Below are positions 35,074 to 43,269 of a DNA stretch of 64,000 bases, piece after piece. The DNA is from an uncultured bacterium. GTDB taxonomy: Bacteria; Bacillota; Clostridia; Lachnospirales; Lachnospiraceae. The stretch's first letter is position 1, and every line of letters starts with the position of its first letter. The DNA lies in contig CAMTMP010000017.1 of the NCBI GenBank assembly GCA_947073545.1, positions 16,023 through 80,022 of the forward strand, in the 5' to 3' direction. The notes beneath the pieces were generated by a model that was not told the origin of the DNA, searched no databases, and saw only the letters and a list, made by a program, of their open reading frames with translations. A program made the position numbers and the translations under genes.

Positions 35074-35334
35074 ATGGGTAAACTGATTCATATAGGTTTT
35101 GGCAATGTGGTAAACACAGGGAAGATTATCGCAATAGTCAGCCCCGATTCCGCGCCGGTGAAGCGCATGGTGCAGAAGGCGAAGGAGACGGGAATGGCGA
35201 TCGACGCCACGCAGGGGCGTCGAACCAAGGCGGTGCTGGTGATGGAAAACAGCCAGATCGTTCTTTCGGCGCTTCTTCCGGAAACCATATCGGGCAGGGC
35301 ACAGACTGAGGATGGACAGACTGATGAGGAATAA
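35074..35334 (+). CDS. remA: Extracellular matrix regulator RemA (DUF370)
   Basis: The 86-residue protein has the RemA core GFGNVVNTGKIIAIVSPDSAPVKRM followed by GMAIDATQGRRTKAVLVMENSQIVLSAL (residues about 6-30 and 37-64). In Bacillus RemA is a DNA-binding regulator of matrix and osmoprotection genes that forms large rings; in Clostridia its targets are not known. ATG 35074 lies 10 bp after yicC behind TAAGGATACTGCT. The end overlaps gmk by 23 bp. Confidence 0.93.
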   Translation: MGKLIHIGFGNVVNTGKIIAIVSPDSAPVKRMVQKAKETGMAIDATQGRRTKAVLVMENSQIVLSALLPETISGRAQTEDGQTDEE

Positions 35335-35947
35335 TGAAGGGATATTGATCGTAGTCTCCGGCTTTTCGGGGGCAGGCAAGGGTACTTTGATGAAGAGACT
35401 GGTGGAGGAGTACGAAGGTTATGCGCTTTCCATATCGGCGACTACCAGACCGCCGCGGCCGGGGGAGGAGGACGGCAGGGAATACTTTTTCCTGTCAAGG
35501 GAGCAGTTTGAGAAGCGGATTGCGGAACATGCCCTGATCGAGCACGCAGAGTACTGCGGCAATTACTACGGGACGCCCCGGGATTATGTGGAGAAGAAGC
35601 TGTCTGAGGGCCGCGATGTGATTCTTGAGATTGAGATTCAGGGAGCGCTTAAGATTAAGGAGCAGTATCCTGATGCGCTTCTGCTGTTTGTATCGACGCC
35701 TGATGCGGCAGAGCTGCGGCGCAGGCTTTCAGGACGGGGAACGGAGACGGAAGAGGTCATTCAAAAGAGACTCTGCCGCGCGGCGAGGGAGGCCGAAGGG
35801 ATAGAGATATATGACTATATTGTGATAAACGACGATTTGGAAACCTGCGTGAAGGAGCTTCATGGAATTATCGCTGCTGCGCACCATGCGCCTGGGCGGA
35901 ATGGAGAATTTATAAAGAAAATGAGGAGAGAATTGGAGGAGAATTAA
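35312..35947 (+). CDS. gmk: Guanylate kinase
   Basis: Gmk converts GMP to GDP. The 211-residue protein has the P-loop SGFSGAGKGTLMKRL (about residues 16-30), the GMP-binding SISATTRPPRPGEEDGREYFFLS region (about 45-67), GNYYGTPRDYV and RDVILEIEIQGALKIK. ATG 35312 overlaps remA by 23 bp; ATG 35324 is an equally possible start. It overlaps rpoZ by one base. Gmk next to rpoZ is conserved across bacteria. Confidence 0.96.
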   Translation: MDRLMRNNEGILIVVSGFSGAGKGTLMKRLVEEYEGYALSISATTRPPRPGEEDGREYFFLSREQFEKRIAEHALIEHAEYCGNYYGTPRDYVEKKLSEGRDVILEIEIQGALKIKEQYPDALLLFVSTPDAAELRRRLSGRGTETEEVIQKRLCRAAREAEGIEIYDYIVINDDLETCVKELHGIIAAAHHAPGRNGEFIKKMRRELEEN

Positions 35948-36270
35948 TGTTACATCCATCTTATGCAGATTTGATTAAGGTAGTAAACAGTGGAGTGGAA
36001 GAGGGAGAAGACCCGGTAGTAAGCAGCCGTTACTCGATCGTGATGGCCACATCGAAGCGGGCAAGACAGATCATCGCCGGTGATGACGAGCTGGTGGACG
36101 GCAGAGGCAAAAAACCGTTATCTGTGGCCGTGGAGGAACTGAATCAGGGCAAAATACAGATTCTGACGGATGAGGCTGCGGAATCTGAAACAGAAGTTTC
36201 TGAGGCGGAAGGCGCACAGGAGAGCGAAGAGGCGGCGGAAACGGAGGCGGATGCCGCTGACGGGGAGTAA
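35947..36270 (+). CDS. rpoZ: RNA polymerase omega subunit
   Basis: The 107-residue protein begins MLHPSYADLIKVVN and contains SRYSIVMATSKRARQII (about residues 28-44) and KKPLSVAVEELNQGKIQI, the omega signature. The last 30 residues are an acidic Glu/Ala-rich tail not needed for the fold. The ATG overlaps the gmk stop by one base. Omega helps assemble beta-prime into RNA polymerase. Confidence 0.95.
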   Translation: MLHPSYADLIKVVNSGVEEGEDPVVSSRYSIVMATSKRARQIIAGDDELVDGRGKKPLSVAVEELNQGKIQILTDEAAESETEVSEAEGAQESEEAAETEADAADGE

Positions 36271-36284
36271 CGGGTATTTATTCT

Positions 36285-37628
36285 ATGAAAAAAAAGGTAC
36301 TGTTCCAGTCTCTGGGATGTGATAAAAATCTGGTGGATTCCGAGATGATGCTCGGTATGCTGGCGGAGAAGGGCTATTGTTTTACGGATGACGAAGACGA
36401 AGCGGACGCCGTGGTGGTGAATACCTGCTGTTTCATTGGCGATGCCAAGGAGGAGAGCGTCAACACCATTCTGGAGATGGCGGAACTTAAGAAAAGCGGG
36501 CGGGTAAAAGCGCTCGTTGTAACGGGCTGTCTGGCGCAGAGATATCAGGAGGAGATCCGGGAAGAGATCGAGGAAGTGGACGCCGTGATCGGCACCTCCG
36601 CCATAGAGGAGCTGCCCGCTGTTTTGGACGCGGCGTTTGCGGGAAAGGCCGGGGACTGTTACCACAGTCTTGAGGAGAAGCCACTAACCGGCCAAAAGCG
36701 CATACTGACCACAGGCGGCCACTATGCCTATCTGAAAATAGCGGAGGGGTGCGATAAACACTGCACTTACTGTATTATTCCGAAAGTGCGCGGATCTTAC
36801 AGGAGCGTCCCTATGGACAGTCTGCTTAGGGAAGCGCAGGCGCTTTCGGAGCAGGGCGTGAAGGAACTGATTCTGGTGGCCCAGGAGACCACGGTCTACG
36901 GACAGGATATTTACGGACATAAGGCTCTGCCGGAGCTTTTGGAACGGCTCTGCCGGATAGAGGGACTTGTATGGATCAGGATTTTGTACTGTTATCCGGA
37001 AGAGATAGACGACGAGCTGATTCAGGTAATTCGGAGAGAGGAAAAAATCTGTCATTACCTTGACATACCGGTGCAGCATGCCTCGGATTCCATATTACAG
37101 CGCATGGGAAGAAGGACGGACCGGGAAGAGTTGACTGAGATAGTCATCAGACTGCGCCGGGAAATTCCGGATATCTGTCTGCGAACCACACTGATTGCGG
37201 GATTTCCGGGGGAGACGGAGGAGGATTTCGAAACCCTTCTAGACTTTGTGGAAGAGACGGCTTTTGACCGGCTGGGCGTCTTTCCCTACTCGCAGGAGGA
37301 GGACACACCGGCGGCAAAAATGCCAGACCAGATACCCGACGAGGTAAAAGCGGCGCGCTGCGACGAGCTGATGGCGCTGCAGCAGGAGATCGCCTTTGAA
37401 GCGGCAGCCGACATGGAAGGACGTCTCGTGACGGCCATGATTGAAGGTAAAGCGGCGGACGAGGATGTCTATGTAGCGAGAACTTATAAGGATGCGCCGG
37501 ATGTGGACGGGTATTTGTTTGTACAGACGGACAGGGAGCTGATGACCGGCGATTTTGTGCAGGTCAGAATTACAGGTTCCTACGAATATGATTTGATGGG
37601 AGAGTTGGAAAATGAATCTGCCGAATAA
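36285..37628 (+). CDS. rimO: Ribosomal protein S12 methylthiotransferase
   Basis: RimO adds a methylthio group to an Asp of ribosomal protein S12. The 447-residue radical-SAM protein has the N-terminal MTTase domain (SLGCDKNLVDSEMMLGML with Cys residues at about 11, 47 and 80), the radical SAM cluster motif CDKHCTYCIIP (about 151-161), RGSYRSVP, and a C-terminal TRAM domain ending VQVRITGSYEYDLMGE. It overlaps pgsA by 17 bp. The order rimO-pgsA-cinA is common in Firmicutes. Confidence 0.95.
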   Translation: MKKKVLFQSLGCDKNLVDSEMMLGMLAEKGYCFTDDEDEADAVVVNTCCFIGDAKEESVNTILEMAELKKSGRVKALVVTGCLAQRYQEEIREEIEEVDAVIGTSAIEELPAVLDAAFAGKAGDCYHSLEEKPLTGQKRILTTGGHYAYLKIAEGCDKHCTYCIIPKVRGSYRSVPMDSLLREAQALSEQGVKELILVAQETTVYGQDIYGHKALPELLERLCRIEGLVWIRILYCYPEEIDDELIQVIRREEKICHYLDIPVQHASDSILQRMGRRTDREELTEIVIRLRREIPDICLRTTLIAGFPGETEEDFETLLDFVEETAFDRLGVFPYSQEEDTPAAKMPDQIPDEVKAARCDELMALQQEIAFEAAADMEGRLVTAMIEGKAADEDVYVARTYKDAPDVDGYLFVQTDRELMTGDFVQVRITGSYEYDLMGELENESAE

Positions 37629-38148
37629 ACTAACGATTTTCCGCGTAATATTGATTCCTTTTTTTGTGGTACTTTTGTTGTTTGATATCACGGCCTATGA
37701 CAAATGGATTGCACTGGGAATTTTTATTGTTGCCAGTCTGACGGATTTTCTGGACGGTTATATTGCAAGAAAATACAATCTGGTGACGAACTTTGGCAAG
37801 TTTATGGACCCGCTGGCGGATAAACTTTTGGTCTGCTCGGCGATGATCTGTCTGGTGGAGCTTGCGCGGATTCCGGCGTGGGTGGTGATCGTCATCATTG
37901 CGAGGGAGTTTATTATCAGCGGTTTTAGGCTGGTGGCCTCGGACAACGGGGTGGTGATCGCAGCCAGTTATTGGGGGAAGTTTAAAACGACTTTCCAGAT
38001 TCTCATGATCTGCCTGATGATTGCGGATTTGGAGTCTCTTACCATCGTGACGCAGATTGTGATGTGGGTGGCTCTTGCGTTGACGGTGATTTCACTTGTG
38101 GATTATCTGGTTAAGAATAAGAGCGTGATGCAGGACAATCAAAAGTAA
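37612..38148 (+). CDS. pgsA: CDP-diacylglycerol-glycerol-3-phosphate 3-phosphatidyltransferase
   Basis: PgsA makes phosphatidylglycerol phosphate at the inner face of the membrane. The 178-residue protein begins MNLPNKLTIFRVILIPFFV and has the CDP-alcohol phosphotransferase motif DFLDGYIARKYNLVTNFGKF with MDPLADKL following (residues about 44-72), including all the conserved Asp residues. About four to five membrane helices follow. It overlaps rimO by 17 bp and precedes cinA by about 50 bp. Confidence 0.95.
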   Translation: MNLPNKLTIFRVILIPFFVVLLLFDITAYDKWIALGIFIVASLTDFLDGYIARKYNLVTNFGKFMDPLADKLLVCSAMICLVELARIPAWVVIVIIAREFIISGFRLVASDNGVVIAASYWGKFKTTFQILMICLMIADLESLTIVTQIVMWVALALTVISLVDYLVKNKSVMQDNQK

Positions 38149-38197
38149 ATACGGGCAGGGAAACTGGTGTAGTGTTTTGACAAAGAGGGTGATGGCT

Positions 38198-39469
38198 ATG
38201 ACAGTAGAAATTATTGCAGTCGGAACAGAGATACTACTTGGAAACATTGTGAACACAAATGCCGCTTATCTCGCGGAAAAATGTGCGGGACTCGGGCTTT
38301 CCTGTTATTATCAGGATGTGGTCGGTGACAACGAAGAGAGGCTGATGGAGATGATCCGTCTGGCGCTGACCAGAGCGGATATCATTCTCCTCTCCGGGGG
38401 CTTAGGACCAACGCAGGATGATCTGACCAAAGAGGCGGCGGCGAAGGTGATGGGGAAAGAACTGTATCTGCATGAGTCTTCCAGGGAGGCGATCCGGCAG
38501 TTTTTTGCGGAGCGGAACATGGAGATCACGGAAAATAACTGGAAACAGGCCATGGTGCCGGAGGGGTGTATTGTGGTGGAAAATCCGGGCGGCACCGCGC
38601 CCGGCATTATTATAGCGGAAAACGGGAAGCATGTGGTGCTGATGCCCGGCCCGCCCGGTGAGCTGATTCCCATGTTTGAAAAGTCGATTATCCCGTATCT
38701 TTCCGGGCTTACGACGGGGGTTATTTATTCCCAGACCGTAAAAATCTGCGGGGTGGGAGAGAGCAAGGCGGAGAGCATGGTGGAAGATCTGGTGAATGCG
38801 CAGGACAATCCGACCATTGCGACTTACGCAAAGACCGGGGAGGTGCATCTTCGTGTGACGGCCACGGCACCGGATGAGAAGGAAGCGAAAAAGCTGGTAA
38901 AACCCATGGTTAAGGAGTTGAAAGGACGCTTTGGCAACCATGTTTACACGACGGATAGTGAAGTGACGATGGAGAAGGCTGTGGTGGATCTGCTTATGGC
39001 AAATAAGCTGACGGCCTGCACGGTGGAGTCGTGCACGGGCGGTATGCTTTCCGCCAGACTGATCAATGTGCCCGGCGTGTCGGAAGTGTTTAAGTCCGGC
39101 TATGTGACGTACTCCAATAAATCCAAGCGAAAGCTTCTGGGAATCAAGAAGAATATTCTGGTGAAACATGGGGCGGTCAGCGAGCAGATTGCCCGGGAGA
39201 TGGCCAAAACCGCAGCAATTCTTGCCAGAACCGATGTGAGCGTTTCTACTACAGGCATTGCGGGACCGGACGGCGGTACGCCGGAGAAACCGGTTGGGCT
39301 TGTCTATATCGGGTGTAACGTGTGCGGAAGGGTTACGGTGAAAGAGTGTCATTTCCACGGAACCCGTGAAAAGATCCGGGAGAGCACGGTATCTGCGGCG
39401 CTGTCGCTGTTGAGGGAATGTATTTTACAGTATTACAGTGAAGTGACCTTCGGCGGCAAAGAAAAGTAA
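38198..39469 (+). CDS. cinA: CinA family nicotinamide-nucleotide amidohydrolase / competence-damage protein
   Basis: The 423-residue protein has an N-terminal MoCF-like domain (VEIIAVGTEILLGNIVNTNAAYLAE; LLSGGLGPTQDDLTKEA; VLMPGPPGELIPMFE) and a C-terminal CinA domain (about residues 265-415; CTVESCTGGMLSARL, VTYSNKSKRKLLGI, STTGIAGPDGGTPEKPVG). Related proteins hydrolyse NMN to nicotinate mononucleotide and/or ADP-ribose. ATG 38198 with AGAGGGTG 6 bp upstream is preferred to TTG 38177. It is usually followed by recA in Firmicutes, but here recA lies 11 kb further on. Confidence 0.93.
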   Translation: MTVEIIAVGTEILLGNIVNTNAAYLAEKCAGLGLSCYYQDVVGDNEERLMEMIRLALTRADIILLSGGLGPTQDDLTKEAAAKVMGKELYLHESSREAIRQFFAERNMEITENNWKQAMVPEGCIVVENPGGTAPGIIIAENGKHVVLMPGPPGELIPMFEKSIIPYLSGLTTGVIYSQTVKICGVGESKAESMVEDLVNAQDNPTIATYAKTGEVHLRVTATAPDEKEAKKLVKPMVKELKGRFGNHVYTTDSEVTMEKAVVDLLMANKLTACTVESCTGGMLSARLINVPGVSEVFKSGYVTYSNKSKRKLLGIKKNILVKHGAVSEQIAREMAKTAAILARTDVSVSTTGIAGPDGGTPEKPVGLVYIGCNVCGRVTVKECHFHGTREKIRESTVSAALSLLRECILQYYSEVTFGGKEK

Positions 39470-39482
39470 GAGGGGGAGAAGA

Positions 39483-41162
39483 ATGAACGAATCCGATAAA
39501 TGGGAAGGGATGCCGGAGGGCGGGGAAGGTGAGAGCTATTATGCGGATCCCTATGTGACCGAGAGCAGTGAAGATATCTATGAGACGCCGGAAGTGGTGG
39601 AGCGTGTTTTGGTCGTGGAGGAAAAGGCAGAGCCCCCCGTGGAAGCGGCCGACACCCACGGACTTTTTTCCGGAAATCAGTCGGGCAGTCAGGATAGTGC
39701 GTACGGCGTACAGTCTCCTTACGGGCATCAACCGGGCACATACGGCACACAGTTTCCATACGCAAACCAGAGGGGCGTATACGACGCACAGCCCCCTTAC
39801 GGGAATCAGAATCAGGGAGAGGGTTACGGCGCACAACCCCCTTACGGGAGTCAGAATCAGGGCGGCGCATACGGCGCACAGCCCCCTTACGGGAGCCAGA
39901 ATCAAGGCAGCGGTTACGACATACGGTCCCCCTATGGGAATCAGAGCCAGAGCGGTGGTTTTGACGCACAGTTTTCATACGGGAGTCAGAACGGCGGCTA
40001 TGGCGCACAGCTTCCCTATGGGAATCAGAATCAGAGCGGCGGCTGTGGCGCACAGTCTCCATACGGGAATCAGCAGGACAGCTGTAGTGCACAGCCTTCC
40101 TACGGAAATCAACAGAGCTGCGCTGCACAGTCTTCTTACGGAAACTGGCAGGCAGGCGGAGGCGGCGGTCAGCCTCCCTACGGCGGTCAGCCGCCTTACG
40201 ATAACCCTTACAGTCCCTATGCCCTGCCTCAGAAAAAACAGAACACAGGACTGATTGTGGGCATTGTCATCGCCATTATCGTTCTGTTTCTGGTGGCAGT
40301 ATTTGCACTGGCAAGCAAGGCATTAAATCTGCTCTCCGAGAAGGAGAAGGAGGACCTTCGCAGGGATGTGTACGATTTTGATGATGATTATGACTATAAC
40401 TATCAGGATGATTATGACTTTGATAATGGTTATGACTTCGATTATGACGGCGGGTATGATCACAGTGATTTCTTCAGTGATGACGATTTTTACGATTACG
40501 ATTATTATGAGGACGCTGAGTATGACGACAGATACTATAACCTGCATGACGAGATCAGATCGGATCTGTCCTATCAGGTCGAGGTGCAGGACTTCGAGTA
40601 TGAGTCGGACTATGAAAATGCCATCATTTTGGCAGACATACCGGTAGTATCAGGGGAGAATGTGCCGAATCTGGATAAGATCAATAAGGATATCCGAAAA
40701 GAAGTAGACGAGATTACGGCGCTCTTTGAGTCGGAGTATGAGTCACATATCAGAGAGAGCGAGGAAAACTTTTTTGTGGCTTCCCTGATCGGTTATGTGG
40801 CCTATATGGACGAGGATAAGCTGAGCATCGCGTGGCAGGAGGAAATGTACAGCGATAGGGACGGCGGTGTTTATCTGCGGAGTATCAATATTGACATGAA
40901 AAACGGAGTGGTTCTGGACAATCAAGATATTCTTGCGGTTGACGATGCGTTTTCCGTGGAGTTCCGCCGAAAGTGTGACGAGCAGAACGGGGAAATTTCC
41001 TATCTTACTTACATGACGGATCAACAGATTACGGAATATTTTAAATCCGACGATATCATTGTATTTTATACCCCAAAGGGTATGGAGATCGGGTTTAACT
41101 ATGAGGACGGCTGGGTGACAGTTACCTATGAGGAGTATGAGAAGTACTTGAAGGTATTCTAA
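39483..41162 (+). CDS. Single-span membrane protein with Tyr/Gln/Gly repeat domain and C-terminal DUF3298-like domain
   Basis: The 559-residue protein falls into four parts. Residues about 1-70 are acidic. Residues about 75-245 are some eleven imperfect 12-15-residue repeats of the type YGAQPPYGSQNQGG, poor in charge and rich in Tyr, Gln, Asn, Gly and Pro. One membrane helix follows at about 256-281. Then comes a block of Asp/Tyr (about 298-350) and a C-terminal domain (about 360-559) whose end, DDIIVFYTPKGMEIGF and TVTYEEYEKYL, resembles DUF3298/RsiV-type extracytoplasmic domains. Orientation with the repeats in the cytoplasm and DUF3298 outside is inferred. The repeats recall prion-like, phase-separating sequences. 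Function unknown. ATG 39483 follows GAGGGGGAGAAG. Confidence 0.75.
   Translation: MNESDKWEGMPEGGEGESYYADPYVTESSEDIYETPEVVERVLVVEEKAEPPVEAADTHGLFSGNQSGSQDSAYGVQSPYGHQPGTYGTQFPYANQRGVYDAQPPYGNQNQGEGYGAQPPYGSQNQGGAYGAQPPYGSQNQGSGYDIRSPYGNQSQSGGFDAQFSYGSQNGGYGAQLPYGNQNQSGGCGAQSPYGNQQDSCSAQPSYGNQQSCAAQSSYGNWQAGGGGGQPPYGGQPPYDNPYSPYALPQKKQNTGLIVGIVIAIIVLFLVAVFALASKALNLLSEKEKEDLRRDVYDFDDDYDYNYQDDYDFDNGYDFDYDGGYDHSDFFSDDDFYDYDYYEDAEYDDRYYNLHDEIRSDLSYQVEVQDFEYESDYENAIILADIPVVSGENVPNLDKINKDIRKEVDEITALFESEYESHIRESEENFFVASLIGYVAYMDEDKLSIAWQEEMYSDRDGGVYLRSINIDMKNGVVLDNQDILAVDDAFSVEFRRKCDEQNGEISYLTYMTDQQITEYFKSDDIIVFYTPKGMEIGFNYEDGWVTVTYEEYEKYLKVF
39700..40180 (+). repeat. Imperfect tandem coding repeats of 36-45 bp
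   Basis: Units starting TACGGCGCACAG... recur about eleven times with lengths of 36, 39 or 45 bp, all multiples of three. Copies near 39825-39915 are the most alike, suggesting recent duplication; those near the 3' end are diverged. All remain in frame of the membrane protein gene. Confidence 0.85.
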
Positions 41163-41174
41163 ATAAGGCAGATT

Positions 41175-41218
41175 AATAAGGGCGCGGGCATCGGTGGATG
41201 CCGGCGCTTCCTTATTTG
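41175..41218 (+). terminator. Terminator hairpin after the repeat protein gene
   Basis: AATAAG (41175-41180) pairs with CTTATT (41211-41216), with a GC-rich inner stem GGCATC/GATGCC. It is 13 bp past the stop codon and is followed by a repeat element. Confidence 0.65.
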
Positions 41219-41257
41219 ATAGGAAATTGCGACAGTGTAAACCGTGCAAGGAGAATG
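41219..41257. repeat. 39-bp interspersed repeat, copy 1
   Basis: The element starts ATAGGAAATTGCGACAGTGT and ends GGAGAATG. It matches 60322-60360 in about 33 of 39 positions, same orientation. Both lie directly behind a terminator hairpin. The rest of this 377-bp gap (41258-41539) holds a palindrome, a promoter and otherwise AT-rich sequence. Confidence 0.8.
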
Positions 41258-41400
41258 AGAAGCATTCTATGAATCGTTGCTGCCGAGCGACGATTTTTTT
41301 ACGTACAGGAGAGTGCGACAAAAGAGTATTGTGCAAAATAGCTAATTAGATCGCAATGATTTTGTATAAAACAGAGAATGGAAAATGTGATAGAGGAAAG

Positions 41401-41414
41401 ACGACATATGTCGT
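41401..41414. promoter_or_regulatory. Perfect 14-bp palindrome upstream of the Crp/Fnr gene, possible operator
   Basis: ACGACATATGTCGT is its own reverse complement. It lies just upstream of the candidate -35 of the Crp/Fnr-type gene, centred about 50 bp before the expected transcription start. It could be a binding site of that regulator, but there is no direct support. Confidence 0.5.
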
Positions 41415-41422
41415 ATCGTTTA

Positions 41423-41451
41423 TTGGAAAATTTGTATATAACATATATAAG
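41423..41451 (+). promoter_or_regulatory. Candidate sigma-A promoter of the Crp/Fnr-type gene
   Basis: TTGGAA (41423-41428) and TATAAG (41446-41451) are separated by 17 bp. The leader to the ATG is about 85 nt. Confidence 0.5.
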
Positions 41452-41539
41452 ACAAACGGGTACAGTAGTAAATATGACGAACGGAAGCGACGCTTTTCGA
41501 AAACGGCATAGGGAAAAAGTAAAAAGGAGGAGGTGACGA

Positions 41540-42265
41540 ATGGAATCGAAACAGGAATTGGCACAGGTGATCGCAAGGCTGGGCGGTGAGCGGCGGCAAT
41601 ATCTGAATGATTTTTTTGAGGACTGCCCGGAGGAGCTGGTTCATACCATACAGTACGAAAAAATTTCCAAGGGAAAGTTGATCCTGCAGGCGGGCATGGA
41701 CTGCAGCTATGTGTGGGGGATCATAAGCGGGGAGATTAGTGTGACGGATATCCAGATGTTGGGCAATGCGTACAGTTTCGTGGAGAGTTCAGGTTTCAGC
41801 ATCATTATCATCGGAGACTATGAACCCTTTGCCGGGCTGACGGAATTTCAGAACACGATCTATGCTGTGACGGAATGCGATGCGCTCAGGATTCCTACAG
41901 TCGGTTATATGCGGTGGATGAGGCGCGACGGGAAAGCGCTCTTCATGCGGGCACAGATTTTTGCAAAGACTTTGGCCCAGGAGATCTCAAACGAACGCAA
42001 GTATCTGCTCTTAAACGGCAGGGATCGTCTGGTGCTGTACCTGACGCAGGCTTACGCAAAATGGGAGGGTGAAGGAGAATATGTCCTGAAAAAGACACAG
42101 GCCCAGCTCGCCCAGCGCATCGGGATGAATGTGCGGACGGTACAGAGGAGTATTCAGAAACTAGAAACAGACGGGTTCGTGTCCTGTCTTGGCAGTAAAC
42201 TTTGTATTTCAAAGGAGCAGTACGAAAGGCTGGAGGCATACCGGGAGGAGAAACTGCTTCACTAG
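41540..42265 (+). CDS. Crp/Fnr family transcriptional regulator
   Basis: The 241-residue protein has an N-terminal cyclic-nucleotide-binding-like beta-barrel (about residues 25-130; KLILQAGMDCSYVWGIISGEISV) and a C-terminal winged helix-turn-helix (about 165-235) with AQLAQRIGMNVRTVQRSIQKL and DGFVSCLGSKLCISKEQY. The usual phosphate-binding RAEL-type cassette for cAMP is not evident, and the N-terminal Cys cluster for an FNR iron-sulfur cluster is absent, so the effector is unknown. ATG 41540 follows AAAAGGAGGAGGTGACG. It lies directly upstream of the nucleoside salvage genes and may control them or itself. Confidence 0.87.
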   Translation: MESKQELAQVIARLGGERRQYLNDFFEDCPEELVHTIQYEKISKGKLILQAGMDCSYVWGIISGEISVTDIQMLGNAYSFVESSGFSIIIIGDYEPFAGLTEFQNTIYAVTECDALRIPTVGYMRWMRRDGKALFMRAQIFAKTLAQEISNERKYLLLNGRDRLVLYLTQAYAKWEGEGEYVLKKTQAQLAQRIGMNVRTVQRSIQKLETDGFVSCLGSKLCISKEQYERLEAYREEKLLH

Positions 42266-42403
42266 CGGCTTCGTTCATGAATGTACCCAAAATCGGTGTA
42301 TGCAGCAGGACGGACGCAGGACAGTAAAAGAGTAAACGTAATAAGGAAACGAACGACATAACACACGACAATTACAAACCAACAATGGAAGGAGAAACAA
42401 GTC

Positions 42404-43114
42404 ATGGGAAAAACACCTACACCACATATCGGAGCAGCCAAGGAACAGATCGCAAAGACGGTACTGATGCCGGGAGATCCGCTGAGAGCGAAGTTTATCG
42501 CGGAGAATTTCCTCACGGATTTTGAGTGTGTCAACACAGTCAGAAACATGCTGGCATTCACGGGAAACTATCAGGGCAAGAGAGTAACGGTCGCAGGCGG
42601 CGGCATGGGAATACCGTCCGTCGGCATTTATACTTACGAGCTTTTCAACTTTTACGAAGTGGAGCAAATCATCCGCATCGGTACGGCGGGTACTTTAAGC
42701 GACAAAGTCAACCTGCGCGACGTGGTGATCGGCGCGGGAGCAAGCACGGATTCCGCCTATGCGGCACAGTATAACCTGCCGGGCACCTTCGCACCGCTCG
42801 CGGACTTTGATCTGGCGAGGAAAGCGGTGGAGACCGGGGAACGTCTGGGCATCAGAACGGTGGCGGGCAACATCCTCTCCTCGGACATTTTCTACAATAA
42901 TGATGAGGACGCGCTTGGCAAGTGGGCGAAGATGGGCATTCTTGCTGTCGAGATGGAGGCGGCGGCTCTCTATATGAACGCGGCGCACGCGGGCAAAAGG
43001 GCGCTCTGCATGCTGACCATTTCCGATGCGCCCTTTAGGGGTGAATCCTTGTCGGTGGAGGACCGTCAGACAGGATTTACGGATATGATGAAGATTGCGC
43101 TGGAGATAGCGTGA
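42404..43114 (+). CDS. deoD: Purine-nucleoside phosphorylase, DeoD type
   Basis: DeoD cleaves purine (deoxy)ribonucleosides with phosphate to base and (deoxy)ribose 1-phosphate. The 236-residue protein has TPHIGAAKEQIAKTVLMPGDPLRAKFIAENFL at residues 5-36 (cited by its ends; GDPLRA is the phosphate loop), GMGIPSVGIYTYELF, IRIGTAGTL and the purine-binding EMEAAALYMNAA and TISDAPF near residues 180-208. ATG 42404 follows GGAAGGAGAAACAAGTC. It opens the nucleoside import and salvage block that ends with deoC. Confidence 0.95.
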   Translation: MGKTPTPHIGAAKEQIAKTVLMPGDPLRAKFIAENFLTDFECVNTVRNMLAFTGNYQGKRVTVAGGGMGIPSVGIYTYELFNFYEVEQIIRIGTAGTLSDKVNLRDVVIGAGASTDSAYAAQYNLPGTFAPLADFDLARKAVETGERLGIRTVAGNILSSDIFYNNDEDALGKWAKMGILAVEMEAAALYMNAAHAGKRALCMLTISDAPFRGESLSVEDRQTGFTDMMKIALEIA

Positions 43115-43119
43115 AAAGA

Positions 43120-43234
43120 ACTTCTAGAACTCAGCAGCAGAGGCTGCTTCGTTAAGAAGTACTAAGTTTCACGCAGGAGAATGCCTGAAATACGGCATTC
43201 TCCGTACCGATTTGAGTCACAGCGAAGCTGTGAC
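43120..43234 (+). repeat. Three consecutive hairpins between deoD and the lipoprotein gene
   Basis: Hairpin 1 pairs ACTTCT (43120-43125) with AGAAGT (43155-43160), with AGCAGC/GCTGCT inside. Hairpin 2 is a perfect 10-bp stem GGAGAATGCC (43176-43185) / GGCATTCTCC (43194-43203). Hairpin 3 is GTCACAGC (43216-43223) / GCTGTGAC (43227-43234). Hairpin 2 and its flank resemble 505-548 upstream of rnpB, so it may be a mobile or repeated intergenic module rather than a terminator; there is no T-run. Confidence 0.7.
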
Positions 43235-43269
43235 ATGTCGATTAGTGTAGAAAGAAAGCAGGTGGGCAA

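Noticed and set aside
38402..39358. A 318-codon antisense frame opposite cinA
   Set aside because: Shadow of cinA; composition is His/Arg-rich and it has no motifs.
39700..40180. Coding repeats considered as surface (cell-wall) adhesin repeats
   Set aside because: There is no signal peptide and the repeats precede the only membrane helix, so a cytoplasmic location is more likely; no LPXTG or S-layer motif was seen.
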